Part shown: piece after piece, positions 21,575 through 35,700 of the stretch
Position numbering within the stretch: position 1 is the first letter of the stretch
Layout: each line of letters opens with the position of its first letter
Source of the DNA: Asterionellopsis glacialis
Lineage: Eukaryota > Bacillariophyta > Plagiogrammaphyceae > Rhaphoneidales > Asterionellopsidaceae
NCBI GenBank assembly: GCA_014885115.2
Contig: WKLE02005021.1
Coordinates: 62,001-126,000 of the forward strand
Reading direction: 5' to 3'
Length of the DNA: 64,000 nt
The notes under the pieces: model-generated
Seen by the model: the letters and a program-made list of their open reading frames with translations, nothing else
Database searches by the model: none
Told to the model about the DNA's origin: nothing
Translations under genes and position numbers: made by a program

Positions 21575-23266
21575 TTATAGAAAGTCATCGCCTAAGTTTT
21601 GATTCATGTGGCGGTTCTGTGCAACCCGTTCAGACAGAGATAAATGTGCATCGTCCCGAATCCCGTGTGTTTTTTTGGCCATATCGGATAAAAAGGAAGC
21701 CTTCCCAGGAATTCTCTCTGCATCGTAGTCTTCGGTGTACACTTTTTTCTGAGACACAGCTTTAGCGAGGTCTCCGTCTCTCAAGGAAGCATCTGCCTGC
21801 ATAGCTTTGAGTGCCTCTGCACGCTCCTCATCTGTCATTCGACGTCGCGTTGCTGCTTCTCGGGCAACTTGCCTTGCAGCTGTCTTTTCACGGCGTTTCT
21901 GTTCCAAAAGGTCCCGCCGGGGGCCAAGGTCGTCAAGATTACTGTTAGATTTATTATTGTTTGAACCTGCCTGGAGTCCATAACCACTTAGCTTCCGAGT
22001 TTTGTGACTATCACGATTAAGCGCTTTCTCAGGATGTGATTTTCTTTCTGGTCTACTATCATCCACTAGATCATGTCTTTTCCGATTGTCATGCTCCTGA
22101 TGGTACACCTTCTTCTCCTTTCTCTTAGAGTCTTCCTGCTCATGGCGCCTTCTTCGGTCTTCACCGCTACGGTAATGCTCTTCATCCCTCCGGCGCGAAT
22201 GGTCAGAATATTCCCTAGTACTTCTTTCAGATCTTCCAGAGTCTCCTCGATTTCTGTCGGAATTAGAATACGGGCTTCTACTTCTACTTCTTCTCCGCCT
22301 CAAGCTATCTTCACTGTGGCTACGAGAACGATGTCTCCTTCTGTGATGCCTGTGACTGTCTTTGTCCCGCCTTCGAGATGACCGCTCTCTACTAGGACTG
22401 CGGCTGCGAGACCGGGATCGTCGCTTCTGTCAGAGTTGTAAGGAAAAAATGAAGTTGAGCCAAAATAATTTCAAAATAAAAACGAAATTCTGCTCCCAAT
22501 CGAAAGCTTGAGGTTTTGTACTTACATGCCTAGTATCGCCATCATCATGGTGTCGGGATCGGTGACGTTTCCTCTCACGCTTCCGTTCCTTCCGTTCCTT
22601 TTTCGAGCGTTCATCTTGACGTGTACGTGATTTCCTTTCTTCATCCCTGGAGGACTTTTTGCGAGAATCTATGGGTGCTTCTCCAGTCACCCGCTCGTAC
22701 AAAGCCTGTTTTTTTGCTTTCTGATCCGTTTTTTCTTTCTCTTTTTGGGAGACATTGAACATAGGATCTTCATGACGCATCCGAAATAATTCATTCCTGT
22801 CAGCCACACTTGGTCCTTCTTCGTAGACCTGGTTGTTGTCAGCCGGCATCCCACTTGTATCAGCCGCAACCTTTTGCTCCGGAGCCGAAGCCGCAGTATT
22901 TTGTAAAACCGTATTGATTCCTGTATTTTCATTTGCGCTGAAATCTCCCCCCTTGCCAGCTCCTTCAGGAACATATTCTTTGCCCATCAAATATTCTTCC
23001 GCTTTCCTCTCAGCTTCTTCCTTGACAGCCTCTCCAGTCCCACCCTGATACATCCAATCGATACCACGATCCAATCGGTTCGACTTCTTACCTGCAATAC
23101 GGTCGAGTTCCTCTTGTTCTTTCTCCTGCTGAATTTGCTTTGCTAGCTCCTTTGTTTTCGATGCTTCAGCTGCCGCCTGCTGCTCCGCCATCCACACCTT
23201 CTCTTGGTTAGCGAGGTTTTTCGTATGCCATGATTTTTTCGATAAAAACGCAAGCCCTTGAACCAT
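21575..23266 (-). CDS. CWC25: Pre-mRNA splicing factor Cwc25
   Basis: Step-one spliceosome factor of the Cwc25/CCDC49 family, acting at first-step catalysis. Model complement(join(21575..22426,22526..23266)), 530 residues; donor GTAAGT after ...DTRH and acceptor CTGACAG keep the frame. The N-terminus is the Cir_N domain (GLAFLSKKSWHTKNLANQEKVW, residues about 4-26) followed by the RLDRGIDWMYQG motif. The central part is Arg/Ser-rich and basic. The C-terminus keeps the family's closing block (GKASFLSDMAKKTHG ... LSERVAQNRHMNQ). It converges on Paf1 with a 90-bp gap, so the 3' UTRs may overlap. Confidence 0.88.
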
Positions 23267-23949
23267 TTTGGAAAAAAAATGTTTTTGTCAGAAAGATACC
23301 TCCTAATTTATTTGGTCTGGGGTGTCACTGTCGCAATATCAAAATCAACCCTCCGTAGATACTGTAATGTTTCTGGTTGAGTGAGTGCTTTTGAGCTTCG
23401 GATTTTGTTTTGCTCTTGTGGGACTTTCTTCTCGTTAAACGACAGAGTCGAGAGTTGAAGTGAGAGCGGTTTGAGTTTGTTGCAAAAAACTTATTTACCC
23501 TTTGTTTCGCATGGTAGTCTCTCTAGCCAGTAAGCTACAGTACATGATAGTAAGTATGTAGCTTCAGCGTAGTCAGACTACGTAGGTGAGATTACTACGG
23601 GTACAACTCATAGACTACCAGAAAAAAATATGCGAGAGGAAATCAAACAGACAGGGTTAGCCGTGTTCCACAAAACTTTTACAATACACAGTACACCGCA
23701 TATTTTGAAATTCAAAGAAATGAGGTAATCATTCCGTGTAAGAGTAGCATTAATGCTTCACCAATATCCTTGGCTTAACTACCTAGTTCTTCAGTGTTTT
23801 GTTTGTCGCATGCAAGACCTACCAAGATCTTGCTTGAGTGCAATTCTCAATACTTCGTTAGGAACAGAATCGGGTCATGGTGTAGGATCAATAGTGCACT
23901 ACCGTTTTGAAGCCTGCACAACTTGGTCGACAATCAAAGGAATTTCATT
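23267..23949. other. Intergenic region
   Basis: Spacer between the 5' side of Cwc25 and the 3' end of the TrhO-like gene. It has a short patch of GTAG/CTAC words around 23510-23630 reminiscent of the palindromic islands but much weaker. No gene seen. Confidence 0.5.
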
Positions 23950-25034
23950 TTAAACTTCACTGGAAGTGTTTTTACCACTCTCCTCAAGGCGTCGTTTGTC
24001 GAACAAGAAGTTCTCGCCTTGCCATACCGAAGCATTACTTTCTGGCAATTCTTCCTCAGCCCAGCGTTGGTATCCTAAAGTTTGTAGCAATTTCAAAAAT
24101 CAAAGCTTTAAAATCAGTCATAATCCGATTGAGACAATAGTAGTCAACGAGACTTCAACATACCAATTATACCATGCTCGAGCCTGCGAACATTTTTGAA
24201 TCCAAGCTTTTGCTTCAAGAAAGCTCCAACTTTAACACAGCGGATGCCACCCGTGCAAAAAATATGAACTGGTTCATCACGATCTACACCATCAGACCAC
24301 GATTCAAGTTCTTGCCAAGATTCAGAGAAAACATCCGTGCCAAGGGGATCCGCTCCATAAAAAGTCCCCTTATCGCTTTCATAACCATTTCGACAATCCA
24401 GAAACAACCCCTCCTGACTTATCTTTCGCTCATGAATCTCCTGATGCCATAGCTTAGGACTTAATTCGTTCCCAGCATCCGACCAATCAAGATCTTCACC
24501 AAGACCATCACGAAGAATTTGATTTCTTGTTCTCACAATTAGTCTATTGAAGGTTGGGGTATCCGATTCAACTATGTCACCTAGATTAGGATCATTAACC
24601 TCAAAAGGGTCAAACGGCAGTAAGCTTTTAAAGACAGCGATCGTGTCTTCCAGGGCGCCTTCATGAGAGTCACCAATAGGAACAGCGAGTTGAGCGTTAA
24701 TCCCTTCTTTTGCCAAATAGATAGTTCCTCGGAGATCTTTGATTTCAGCTAGAGCATCAAAAATATCATCTCTCACAGACTCAGGGTACTCAATTGAGGA
24801 AAATCGGTAGAAAGAAATCATTTGGAAGAAAGAAGCATCAATATTCGACGTCTTTAGTGATCGAACATTGGAAGATCCCCTATAATTATCATCCAAGTCA
24901 CTACTGCTAGCTAACAAATGCTTGAATGATGGCCGATGATGTTTGCAAGGCGTGTCTGCTGATCCCAAAAAGGCTTCACAGAAAGAGAGCGCCGAGAGGA
25001 CAATTAGACTAACAGCAGCTTTCTGAACAGTCAT
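23950..25034 (-). CDS. trhO: TrhO-type rhodanese tRNA uridine hydroxylase, plastid-targeted
   Basis: Homologue of bacterial TrhO/YceA (UPF0176), which makes 5-hydroxyuridine at wobble position 34 of tRNA using oxygen. Model complement(join(23950..24074,24164..25034)), 331 residues. Without splicing the frame would stop right after LEHGIIG; removing an 89-nt intron (donor GTATGT, acceptor TTTAG) restores the family's C-terminus (GYQRWAEEELPES ... WQGENFLFDKRRLEE). Seen: the N-terminal domain with GTIYLAKEGINAQLAVP, the DWSDAG...LSPKLWHQ region, DCRNGYES, and the rhodanese active loop CTGGIRCVKVGAFL. The start at 25034 gives a clean signal peptide (MTVQKAAVSLIVLSALSFCEAF) with Phe at the cleavage site, as in diatom plastid presequences; an ATG at 25076 adds 14 residues in front. 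Plastid location is inferred. Confidence 0.85.
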
Positions 25035-25076
25035 ACTCGTTATTTTGAATATGCTATTTCTTTGGGATTGATACAT

Positions 25077-25095
25077 TAACCTTGAGCCCTTGATC

Positions 25096-25133
<38 letters not shown>

Positions 25134-26796
25134 ACTACGACCTAGTCTCTAGTAAGGTGCTCTCTCTCTAGAGAGTAGGCTTTAGCGTCTTGGTCTATTT
25201 TTTAGACGCGATGAAAGATGAAGATGCATCTGACGAGCAGGGATCTGATGGCAGCGATCAAAGGAGTACTTCAATCTTTTTGTCATTCCTTGATATGCTG
25301 ATTTCCATTATTATGTACCAGGTACATGTTCTAGTACGTATTGACCAGTGGTATGATGGCCGATGCAAGAGCACAGAAGGTGAAAGGCTGACTGTATTTA
25401 TTAGATTAGCTAGCTATGACTACTGGGAGTTTGGGTAATGAGTTAATTTTAACCCTTTCCATCCAACTCTCGAAAAAAACAAAAAACAGGTGTCGTGTTG
25501 ATGGATCATATCCTAAAACTTTTACTGTTTTAATTTTAAAATACTATTTCCGAAATTTTTCTTTATTGTCTTTCCAAGCAACATGTTGTTTTTTGTTAAA
25601 TGCAGCCAGAGCTGCGAATTTACTACAAATACCCAGTCCTTCCTATATTCTCTCCCTCTAAAAGTCATAAATCTGGGTCATCCATATCTGCATCATTCTC
25701 GTCTGGGACCCTCTCGCAAGTCTGATGCCCATATCCACCACCAGCACCATCAGTACCCATACCAGTAGTACCTGATCCATTATCATTATTGTTGGTGCCC
25801 CCCCCTACTCCTCGTCTTATTTCATCAAGCACGAGGTTGTCGAGCCTGAATTTTTTTAGATTTGACTGTAAGAACCCACATCACAGCCCATTAAGCTCCT
25901 GTATTGTTTTTTTATCCAATGTCAAAAAATTTGGAAGGACCACCCTTACCATCAACAATGTAAGGCAAGCACTTCTCAGGCAAGTCCCAAACAACAGTTT
26001 CCTCATTCATAAAATCATCATTTCCCAATTTTTTCCTTCCTAAACAATTAGATCAATTTCAGCTTGCACTTTAATCATGTAAATGTTGTCCTGCTTAGAA
26101 CCATACCTATCAAGCAACTTCTTTGCATATACAAACTCTGAATCAATTTTGGCCTTCAACTTGTTGATGGGTACAATAGCAGTATGTAGGTCCTAGGTTG
26201 TCCCACCAAGAAAGCATACCCCAGCTTGTACAAGAAGGGATTTTTTCAATTTCAACAAAATTAAGGATCAAAGTTTTGAAGTTTGAGATTCTCAGAATGG
26301 TTTGATAAAAAGAAACCACCGGAAAAAATATACAAGCAACAAAAATGTTGCTAAGCAAATCAAAGAATTCTAAGCAGTTGCTTCTTTATGCCGCAAATAG
26401 CATCCTTTGTCACACTGGTGAAATCAGAACAAAAGAACATGATCTTGAATTCTGTGCAATTTTTGGTGTGAGCTTGGATATATACATGACTTTGTGGCAT
26501 TTTCTTGATTTTCCTTTTGGAATAAAGCATGAGAACAGATCACTTGAAATGCAAGCGATATTGCTCCACACAGCAACAACGAGTCGCATATATATTATAT
26601 TGTCGGCTGAGAGCCTTTAGCCAAAGTTGCATTATTGCAGATTTGAAGTTATTCCTCTGATTGGAATTGTAAAAAACTGGAAAAAAGAATATGTAATTAA
26701 TTTTAAAATAATATATTTGAATCTGCTACATTCATATGTTGGATGCAATTGCACCTTTAAACCTAATAAGTGATCAACAACAAACAATTCGAAGAG
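25077..26796. other. AT-rich intergenic region
   Basis: A 1.7-kb spacer. Apart from a CT dinucleotide run and a TCTCTCTCTAGAGAG inverted repeat near 25162-25178, I see nothing I can name. Open frames are short and lack domains. Confidence 0.5.
25099..25132. repeat. CT dinucleotide microsatellite
   Basis: Seventeen CT units, situated 65 bp upstream of the TrhO start on the minus strand, where it would read as a GA tract in the promoter or 5' UTR. Confidence 0.95.
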
Positions 26797-29700
26797 CTAT
26801 TTCGGGTTATTGTACCCGCCACCCGAAGCTGGTGCAGCTTTACCAGAGTTAGTGTGATCACTGAATTCTCTCAAGAAAAACCTGCGACTCCTGAGGTCAT
26901 ATGGTCTTCTCCTAGGTGGATCGCTACCACTGACAAATCCGATGTAGTTCAGTGTGTTAAAGATCCAAATACTGCCTTCGCGGCCACCAGAGCCACTATC
27001 GTCCCAAATCCTCTTCACGTAGCCACTCTCGGTGCACCAATCTTTACTTACGCAACGCATGCACTCAACGCTTGGAGGCTTGTCTGTCTTAGTACCAATG
27101 AAACCCAGTGCGACATATTCTTCACCCGGTGGTACAGGTTCCCAAGCATAGAAGGGATTACTTCCATGTGTTAAACTCCAAGCCAATCGGAAACGGGCTG
27201 GGTGAGGAAGGTATCTATCTAATACGTGTGGCAACCAGCTGCTTCCACCAACCCAGCTGCCCGTAGTGTCAGTGATTTCCAAAGCAAGCCTATCTTGGGT
27301 ATCACGACTAGGATTTTCAAATTCAGATCCCGCAAAATGCCCGAGTGTGACTGAAGCTTTGTTGGCTCTGAAAGCACTACCTCCTTCGACGGGCTCCCAA
27401 ACACTCGCCTTTTGTCTACTCATACTGCCCTGACTAGTCCATACCTTGTTGAATTTGGTCACCTTCTTCATCTTCACCTTCACTGCAGCAAGAACTTGCT
27501 CAGGAATATTTACCACTCTCTTCTCTTGGTCATCCGATGGCATCGGAGGGAGAGGCATATTACCATTGAAGGCAGCAACATCTGAGTCGCCTTCCCACCC
27601 AACTGCCCTTTTGAATTCGTCCAGATTGATGTAACCGTCTCTGTCTTTATCCAATTCCTTCATGAAACCAATTATCAAAGACTGATCGAGTTTCAGTCCA
27701 AGCCATTCAATGCCCCGCCTAATGTCTTCGTGAGACAACAGGCCATCTCTGTCTCTGTCGAAAGCTGCAAATGCATCCCTCGGGTACATGCCTCGAGATT
27801 TGAGGAGGGCAGTAATTCTTCCGCTTGCTATCTTGAAAGACAGTAAATGATGCTCGTCGGCCGTAATGAATATCTTTGAAAGAGACGTCTGAGCAGGATC
27901 TTTCTGTTTGCGCCGGCGATTGCTTCTTACTTCCACAAAATAGTTCAGGCGGCGTTCGCAATCGTTCATCTGAAGAGCTCTGAGAAGAAGATTTAGCTCG
28001 CGAGGTTGGTAATTCACCGCACTGTCAATAAATCTGAAGCAAGCTTTCGCTGTAGCATCTTGAAAGCCCTGAGCCGGTTCATATCCGTAAGTAGAATCCA
28101 GAAGTGTCTTTTCAGTTCGTAACGCAACTGTAGTATCTTTCCCAGGAAGAAAAGATACCCCTGATTGCTGATGGATAGCAGCACGTACGCATTCCGCCTC
28201 AAACAATGAAAGGGCAACGTAATGACGCCCTGCTTGTACACGATAGTACATTCGCTGAGTTAGCATATTTTTCAGTTCTTCGAATGTCACGGATCCAGAT
28301 CTATTCTGCAATTGAAGGCTTTCAAAAAACTTTTCTCCGTCTTCACCGTCAACATCAACATCAACCGCCTTCAATACTTCCTTTATTTCAACAATCGAAA
28401 TGCCACCTCTGTTATCGGCATCTGCCATTGAAAAGGCCTTCTTTAGACTTTTTTCTTGGGCTGATGTAAATGCCTTTCCAACCGCTGCAATTTCACGTAG
28501 AGCTCCTTTGCTCGGAACAAAGTCCATCGTGACAATTACGTTTTTGAGCCGCCGATGCGTTGAAAATCCCCATTTCTTCTCATAATAATTACTCGAAACA
28601 TTGAGATAGTCGGGGAAGCCAAGAGAGATGGGTCTAGAAAAGGTGTAGTTCTTTACAGAGAATTCATTGGCCGGGTAGAAAGACTCTTCCCAAGATTTGA
28701 TATTTCCCTGGTGCCTATGGTCATCACCAGCTTTAAATTGCAAGGTGCTGCCTCCGGTCCCCCCGCCCTTCTTTGGCACACTAAGAGCATCAATTCTCCA
28801 CGGGACAGGGTTTTCTCCGTCTCGAGAATATTTCTTTTTCTTGGCAGCTTCATGTACAACCTCTTCCTCCTCCTCTTCTTCCTCCTCCTCCTCTTCTTCC
28901 TCTTCCTCCTCCTCTTGTTCTTGCAGGACCTCTTCCTCCGCAACTTGTTCTTTCTGAAGGTCTGCAAGTTCGTCTTCTTCAGCTTGATCCTCAATGGTCG
29001 CTTTTCCAAACTTCTTTACTGCTAGTCCTTCAGAATTGACGAGAACCATTAGAATCTTGTCAACGACCGCTTTATCATATTCTGATGCAACAAACTCTCC
29101 CCTTTTGTTCAACATATTTCGGAGAGATTCCGACAGTGCCACAGGCAAAGGAATATTGTTCTGGACGGTGTAGTCAACACGTTCGGTCATGACATCCAGG
29201 CATTTGATCAATTTGTCAAGACCTACAGGAGTTTTCTTGTTCTGAGACCCACCAAGCCCTGCAACAACAACACTCCTTATTTCAGCAAGGTCATCAGCGA
29301 CCATTTTTCCAGATCTCTCTGCCAATTCTTGCATTTTTTCCATTGTATCAGCATCCTTGGTTACAGTAGCTTCAGTCATCGCAGCAAACTGCTTCACGCG
29401 ATCAGCAAAAGCTAGTTGTGTTAGTTCCTTGTAATGGCCGGTCAATGTCGAGTATGCGCGTTTTCTGACAACATTTTCAACACTCTGGTGACAAAGCATT
29501 CGGAATTGCATATTTTCCGACTTCATGCCATTCACTGTTAGCCAAGCTGCCACATTGATGAGAAGTTGAGTGCTTTGGTTGGCGGATGGAAGGCTGGCTG
29601 GGGTCAATGGCGTCCCCTGCAAAGACAATATATCAGAGCCGTACGCGTTTGCAGCTGGAGCAGGCTGTGCTGCTTGTTGCAAAGGTGGTGCTCGACCTTT

Positions 29701-32700
29701 CATCGATCTCTTATGCTGATCATCTACAAGTTGCATGACTTCCGGAATGATGAAGAGCTCAATTGTCTGACCAATGCCGATTCCTCTCATACGGAAAGCT
29801 CCTTGTGCATAATCTCTGAAAGTCATGTCTTTCCCTAGAGTTAGAGCTGCTCTTGCGTCAATGCATTGGTGGATATCCATCCCAGTTGTATGAATTTGAT
29901 CGTAAAAGGAAAAACGACGGTCCGGAGAAATACCTGATTGATTCAGCCTAACGACGTTCATACCGTGCCGCATGAGGATCATTTTTCGGTCCTTATGGTC
30001 CAAAAATACGACGCCATCAAAGTTCTTTGATAGGCCGTGCGTAAGTAGGTATTTTGCGACTTCAAAATTACTCATTCCTGTGATAAGTGCCCCTGTGTCA
30101 ATCAGCACATGGAACTGAGGATCACTGGAAATTATCTCATTTAGCAGCTTTTTCGCCGTCCAGTCTCCACCTAAAAATCTACTTGTAACAATTGATTCCG
30201 ACGTAAGATAGTTGTAAATCTGCCCATCAACACAGTCATCATATTGGCATTGGCCTAATTCTTCTGGTAAAAGATCGCTGGGAGTTCCACTGAAACCAAC
30301 TCTCCTACCAAAAAGCATCTCTCCACCTAAGTCCTGACCAGAAGCACTAATTTTTTCGTGATGATGTTCCATAACAAGTGGGAAAACAAAAGCATCCAGG
30401 TAATATTCCGCAACTTGTGGGAGCCTCCGAAGCATTCGATAAGTCACACCCATGTGTTGTTCATCTCTCAGATCAAGTAAATGCAATGGCCAAATATCGT
30501 CAGAACCACGTCCTCCGACACGGCCGTTCATCGGAGCTCTCAAGAAGGCGTCTGCCTCGTCTTCGTTCGTTCCGAGGTCACTTTCCCCCTCTCGTGGTCC
30601 ACGCACCTTTCCGCCCGCTGCTTCGACCCATGCTTTCCACTTCAAAGCTGATGGTCGCTTGTGGAAAGGTCCGTACTCAGATTCAAGTGTCTCCCGAAGC
30701 TCCAACAGGACATTTTCAAAGTCAACGAATCGTAAACCCTCATATCTGTAGGCCATGATCGTGAGACCAATTATAATATCTGGGTGAGAGAACTGACTAG
30801 CCCGGCTTGGAACATCTTTTCCTACAAAAGGAATGGCGGCGAGGCGTCTTGTAAGCGATATGTTGGGATCTGTTTCAAGTGCTTGCTTCAAATCACCCTT
30901 GGACAAAAGACCAAAGCTTACGCGGTCAATCTTTGACATAATGTGTGGCAGGAAATTCTTTAATAATTCATAACTCAAGTTAAGCATTTTCATGTACTCG
31001 TCATCAAGAGCAACAGATACTGCAGAGGCAGCTCGAGTATCGCTGGGACCATTCGTCATGTACGATATAAGATGCTTGTCGTCGACTGCTGGTAACCTCT
31101 TGTTACGAAGGTACAAAAGCTGCCAGCGAGCCATGAGTTGCTTGAGCTCACGATGATAGAAATTTCGATTCAATAAAACAAGATGAGGAGTTTGTTGCAT
31201 ATACTTATTTGCAACACCTGTCTGAATGACACTGGCGATAGAGTCAAGTATATGTTTTGCTTCTGCGCTGTCCTTGAAATCAACTGACATCTTTTTCCGA
31301 GTAGCATAAAAAATCGCGTCAATTAAATGCCATTGAATGCCCCAACGAAGACCAACGCCAAGCTTCTTTGATCTGGAAAAATCAATCGGGTCCTTTTTTC
31401 CAATGGGCCAATTCAATTCACTTTTGAGAGGATGGAGGATTAAATCAACCTCATCCAATAACAGCACTCCAGTACGAAATAACTTGAGGATCTCACAACA
31501 ATAATAAACGTCTTCTGGGTTTACGCGAAGTTCTTGAATCACAGACGAATCCTTGAAACGTCTTGCAATCCTCGAGAGCGAAAATGCCGATAAAAAGCCA
31601 CCTTCGTCGTTATTTCCCCTGCGCCCACCGGTCTTCATCTCCTCTAGATGGCGAAGCATTTCGACTAGCTTCAACTGAAAAGATTTAATACTCGTGGGAG
31701 TTGCACATATCACTGCTTTACTGTCGCGTGCTTTGCACAATTTCAAATATAAGTCTCTTGTAATGGGGGTGCCTCGATTAAATGAGAAGGTAAACACCGG
31801 CTTTCTCACGACCGCAGCGAATTTTTCACGCATGACACTTCTTGAGAATTCCAAGAGCGCATGGGGTACAACTTGGGTAACAAGGGATTTTCCGTCCGCT
31901 AGCATAAGCGCTAGCAATGGTGTGACGACTGTAGTTTTTCCTGCACCCATGATCATTTGGTGACACATTGAGCGATCATTCTTGAGCGAATCCATAAACT
32001 TGTTGACAAGTATGACCTGACTTTTGCGAAGCATAAGAGAATATGTAAATTCGAAAACAAGGAAGCGAGGATCAAACTCAATGAAATTGGGATTTGAAGG
32101 ACTTGTCTTCATGAAATGCCTTTCGCACGTGACATCTGACGCAACTTTTGATGCTTGAAGCTTAATCTCCTGGCATACTCGTTTCTCTACCTTCGGATCA
32201 TTAGAAGTCTTGACTCGACGAAGGAGCAGAATCAATTTTGATAGACTAGAAAACAAAGAATAGGTTAATTAGTTGGAGCGAGAGTGGAAAAGAAAGGAAA
32301 GCTCTAATGAACAGGGTATTGCAACATACCTAGTCAGTGCCCGATGGGTTTGGCCAATCCGAATTGATGTGAGCATGGCCACTATAGTTAGACTATTGAC
32401 AGTTTTGTATGCAGTAGTAGACATGTACGGGTTGAGCGAACGAATATCATGCTCAGCGGTCGTAGACAATATCGATGCCACAAGGAGCTCAAACCACGCA
32501 GTGGGCTCTCGTTCACTACATTGACCAAGCCTAAACCTAAGGAAATTGCACTCTCCAGTAGGTCCGCCAGCATTGGGGGTATCGCTCCTTTCATCGCTTG
32601 TCGCAATCGCAAGTGCCCGATTCATTAGATTCCAAAGTGATTTCCTATCAAATTCCATTGCCGCATTTAGCGCTTTGGTAAGTTTACCCAGTTGAGCCAC

Positions 32701-35700
32701 TGCCTTGTTTAAAGCTGCAGGTGATCTATGAAACGAATCGATCTCTGCTGGAGTGAATCCAATCATGGTTGGAACCGTATCGGCGTTTGTTTTGTTTGCG
32801 TATTTCAAGATGTCTGTTGATATTCGATTAATAGTGGCTTGCGAACAATGCGTTTGCACCGCCCGCTCGGAACCAAGGTCGAAAGGTACAGCACCAGATA
32901 CTGCTGGTAGCTGGAGCTGAGCGCGCGAAAGGAAGTTTACATAATTTTCAATCTTGATAGGCGCTAGTGGTTTCGACGCAAACGCGTGTAACTGCTTAAC
33001 AGGTATATTTACAGAAGCACAGTTTTGGATATCCAAATGAAACTTTGATTCAGAATAGTCTGAAATTCGAGGAACAACCCAAAGGCGATGTTGGGAGTAA
33101 GACTCCGGGCGATCTAGCACCATAGTGTTTCGATACGGACTTTCTGGGTGAAATACAGGCGTTGCGACCATCTTGCGGACTCCATCCTTAGCAAAAAATT
33201 CCCCAAGTTCCGACAAAAGTCTAGAAACTGCATCTTTCCCTGAGAAAACACCCTTCAATTTACTCATTCCACTATCGATGTGGAATTTCGGCACATTTGG
33301 ATGACTTGCAACAGCTGGGTTCTCTGACAAGATCCGGAGAACTGACATTTCAGCAGACTGTGACATAAAGTCCGCTGGTGGCAAGAGGCGGAATAGCAAT
33401 CGCCCCCAGTTGTGAGTTCGATCGTTCGGGTGGAGTTTGAATCCAACTGTACTTGTAAGCAAGTCATAAATGAGAGGGAAACCATATTTAGCCGAAGCTA
33501 CTTCGATGCCAGAAGTCAGAGCACTATTGATGAACTCAAGAGCTCGCAACCCACCGTAGGCAACATTTTCCTAAAATAAGACCCGAACAAATGAATAGTC
33601 GTTAGATACCAAAAAGAATTAAGTCACACAAAGTTTATAGATGCAGAGGTTTGGAAACAAGAAATGGGTAACTTACATCTTCAGGTCTTGAATAAGCCGC
33701 ACCAAAAAGCTTTGAAGAAATCATCGTTTTCTTAGGATTGTTGAAAATTGTCGAATCATCCGTGCCATCAAAGTTTGTAATGGTCGGTGGCTTTTCCATT
33801 CCAAGTTTTACTGACAGCGATTTATCCGGAGGGAGTGAACTCAAGCTAGTGACCGCGCCAACGAAGGCTTGGCGATTAATTAAGGCAAGAGAAAGACGCG
33901 ATCCCATTTGTGGCTTACAAAGTCCCAAAAGCAGCAATTCTTCTTCAGTTGAAAGGCGGCAGGCAGATGAAACGTATGGGTGTTTCTTGACGTATTGCTC
34001 CATCTCTTCCGCGACACTCCAAGGACATTTCATCGCATCACCCCCTAAGCCAACTGTCACCACTGACAATTTCAGTCGACAGGCATGTGCATCAGGATGA
34101 TAGTCATTTCCCAAAAATTCTAGTTGGTTAAATATTTGTTGCTTTCAGAGTTAAAAAGAGCAAAAGAATGGCAGCATTAGTAAAAGGCGATTCGGTTACT
34201 ACATGGTTGAACAAGTTCGATTCGAAACACTTACTTCTTCAGGGCTCAATTCTTCGCTCACGCACGACTCTACCATTTTAAACACATCACGGTATGCACC
34301 TGTTATAAAATACATTACCATTAGATACATAGAAGAAGCCAGAGATGGTGTTGTTAGGAAAGACCTGGAGTTATGAACAGGGTACAAGTAACACCGGACT
34401 TCTCCAATATTATCTATCCACTCGTGGTTTCTGCGGTCAAGTATGACTTGCACAGATAAGTGAGTTCCGTCAATATGCAATCTGCGTGGTAGAGCACAAC
34501 CTGGGATTAGAACAAAAAGGTCGTTGTCAGCATTTTGGAGCACGATGAAGTGCGAGATCGTTCCAAGCAACGATTCAGCAATTTCTCGAGATTCAGTTGA
34601 TGTCGATATATACAAGCCATCGTAGTCATTGCTATATAGACGATGTTCCGTTCTACCATCCACCTTTGTTATAGTTTTTGCAACAAACGACAAATTCACT
34701 CTAGGTAGCTCGATCAAGTCAATGGAGGCTGCAGAATGAGCAGACTTCACATCCTGCTTGCTCCAAACAAGAACATGCGAAAGGTTATCAAGTCTGGAAA
34801 GCAAGAGCCCAACGCGTTTTAGTAAGGAAGACGGAGGAGCACACAAAACATTCAAAAGAGTAAGGAGTGGGCGATTGGGATCGCGTTTTTCAGTCTCTTG
34901 CTTTGAGCTCATAACTGGTATGCGTTGTACCAGTGCCTCTGCAGAAGAATTGCAAAAGCCGCTCTTGTCAAAGTTTGCAGCCTTGGCTAAAGTGATTTTT
35001 AGTCTCGTCGACGGGACATCATCGGTTTGTTTTGAATCGCCTTCTATATCATCATCGACAACTTCTTCCATAGGCATATTTTCGTACCCAATTACATTGT
35101 CATCTTCGCTTTGCCAGAACGTATATTTCTCTATCAACGCCGTCGGCAATCTCCCCGCGAGAAATCTCGAAGGTAAAAGAGTTTGTGTTCCAAGCTCAGA
35201 ATTAAGGGCCCTAGTAATCAACAGACTTGGAGCTGGGCTAAGCGTCGTCATAGGAATTCCGGCAGATAACGCTAAGATGCCGCCAACACGATCAGGATAA
35301 GGGTCGCCACTAACCTCATGTAGACAGAGAGACATGTCAGATGTGTATTCCAGCACTCTGAGGTGTCGACGACCATATTCTTTCACGTTGTAAATCATTA
35401 TAGCTGGTGGATGTTGCCAAATGACTACTTCCTTTAGTGTGTGAGTTGATAAAGAATCACTTTTCGCGTTTTCAATCCAGCCCGCTAAAGTAGTATAGGG
35501 TTCATCTGACTGATCATTAGGTAACATGTACAGTGTTACTCCAGGAAGAATTAGAGGAAGTTTATTCTGCAAGACATCCGATACCCATTTTTCACCATGT
35601 CGCAGACTATTTGGAAACTTTCGCGTGAATTTTGGGTGGATAGCTTCCTTAATGTCGAAGTGATTTCTAGCATCTGGCGCCCATGATTGGACGTCGTAAC

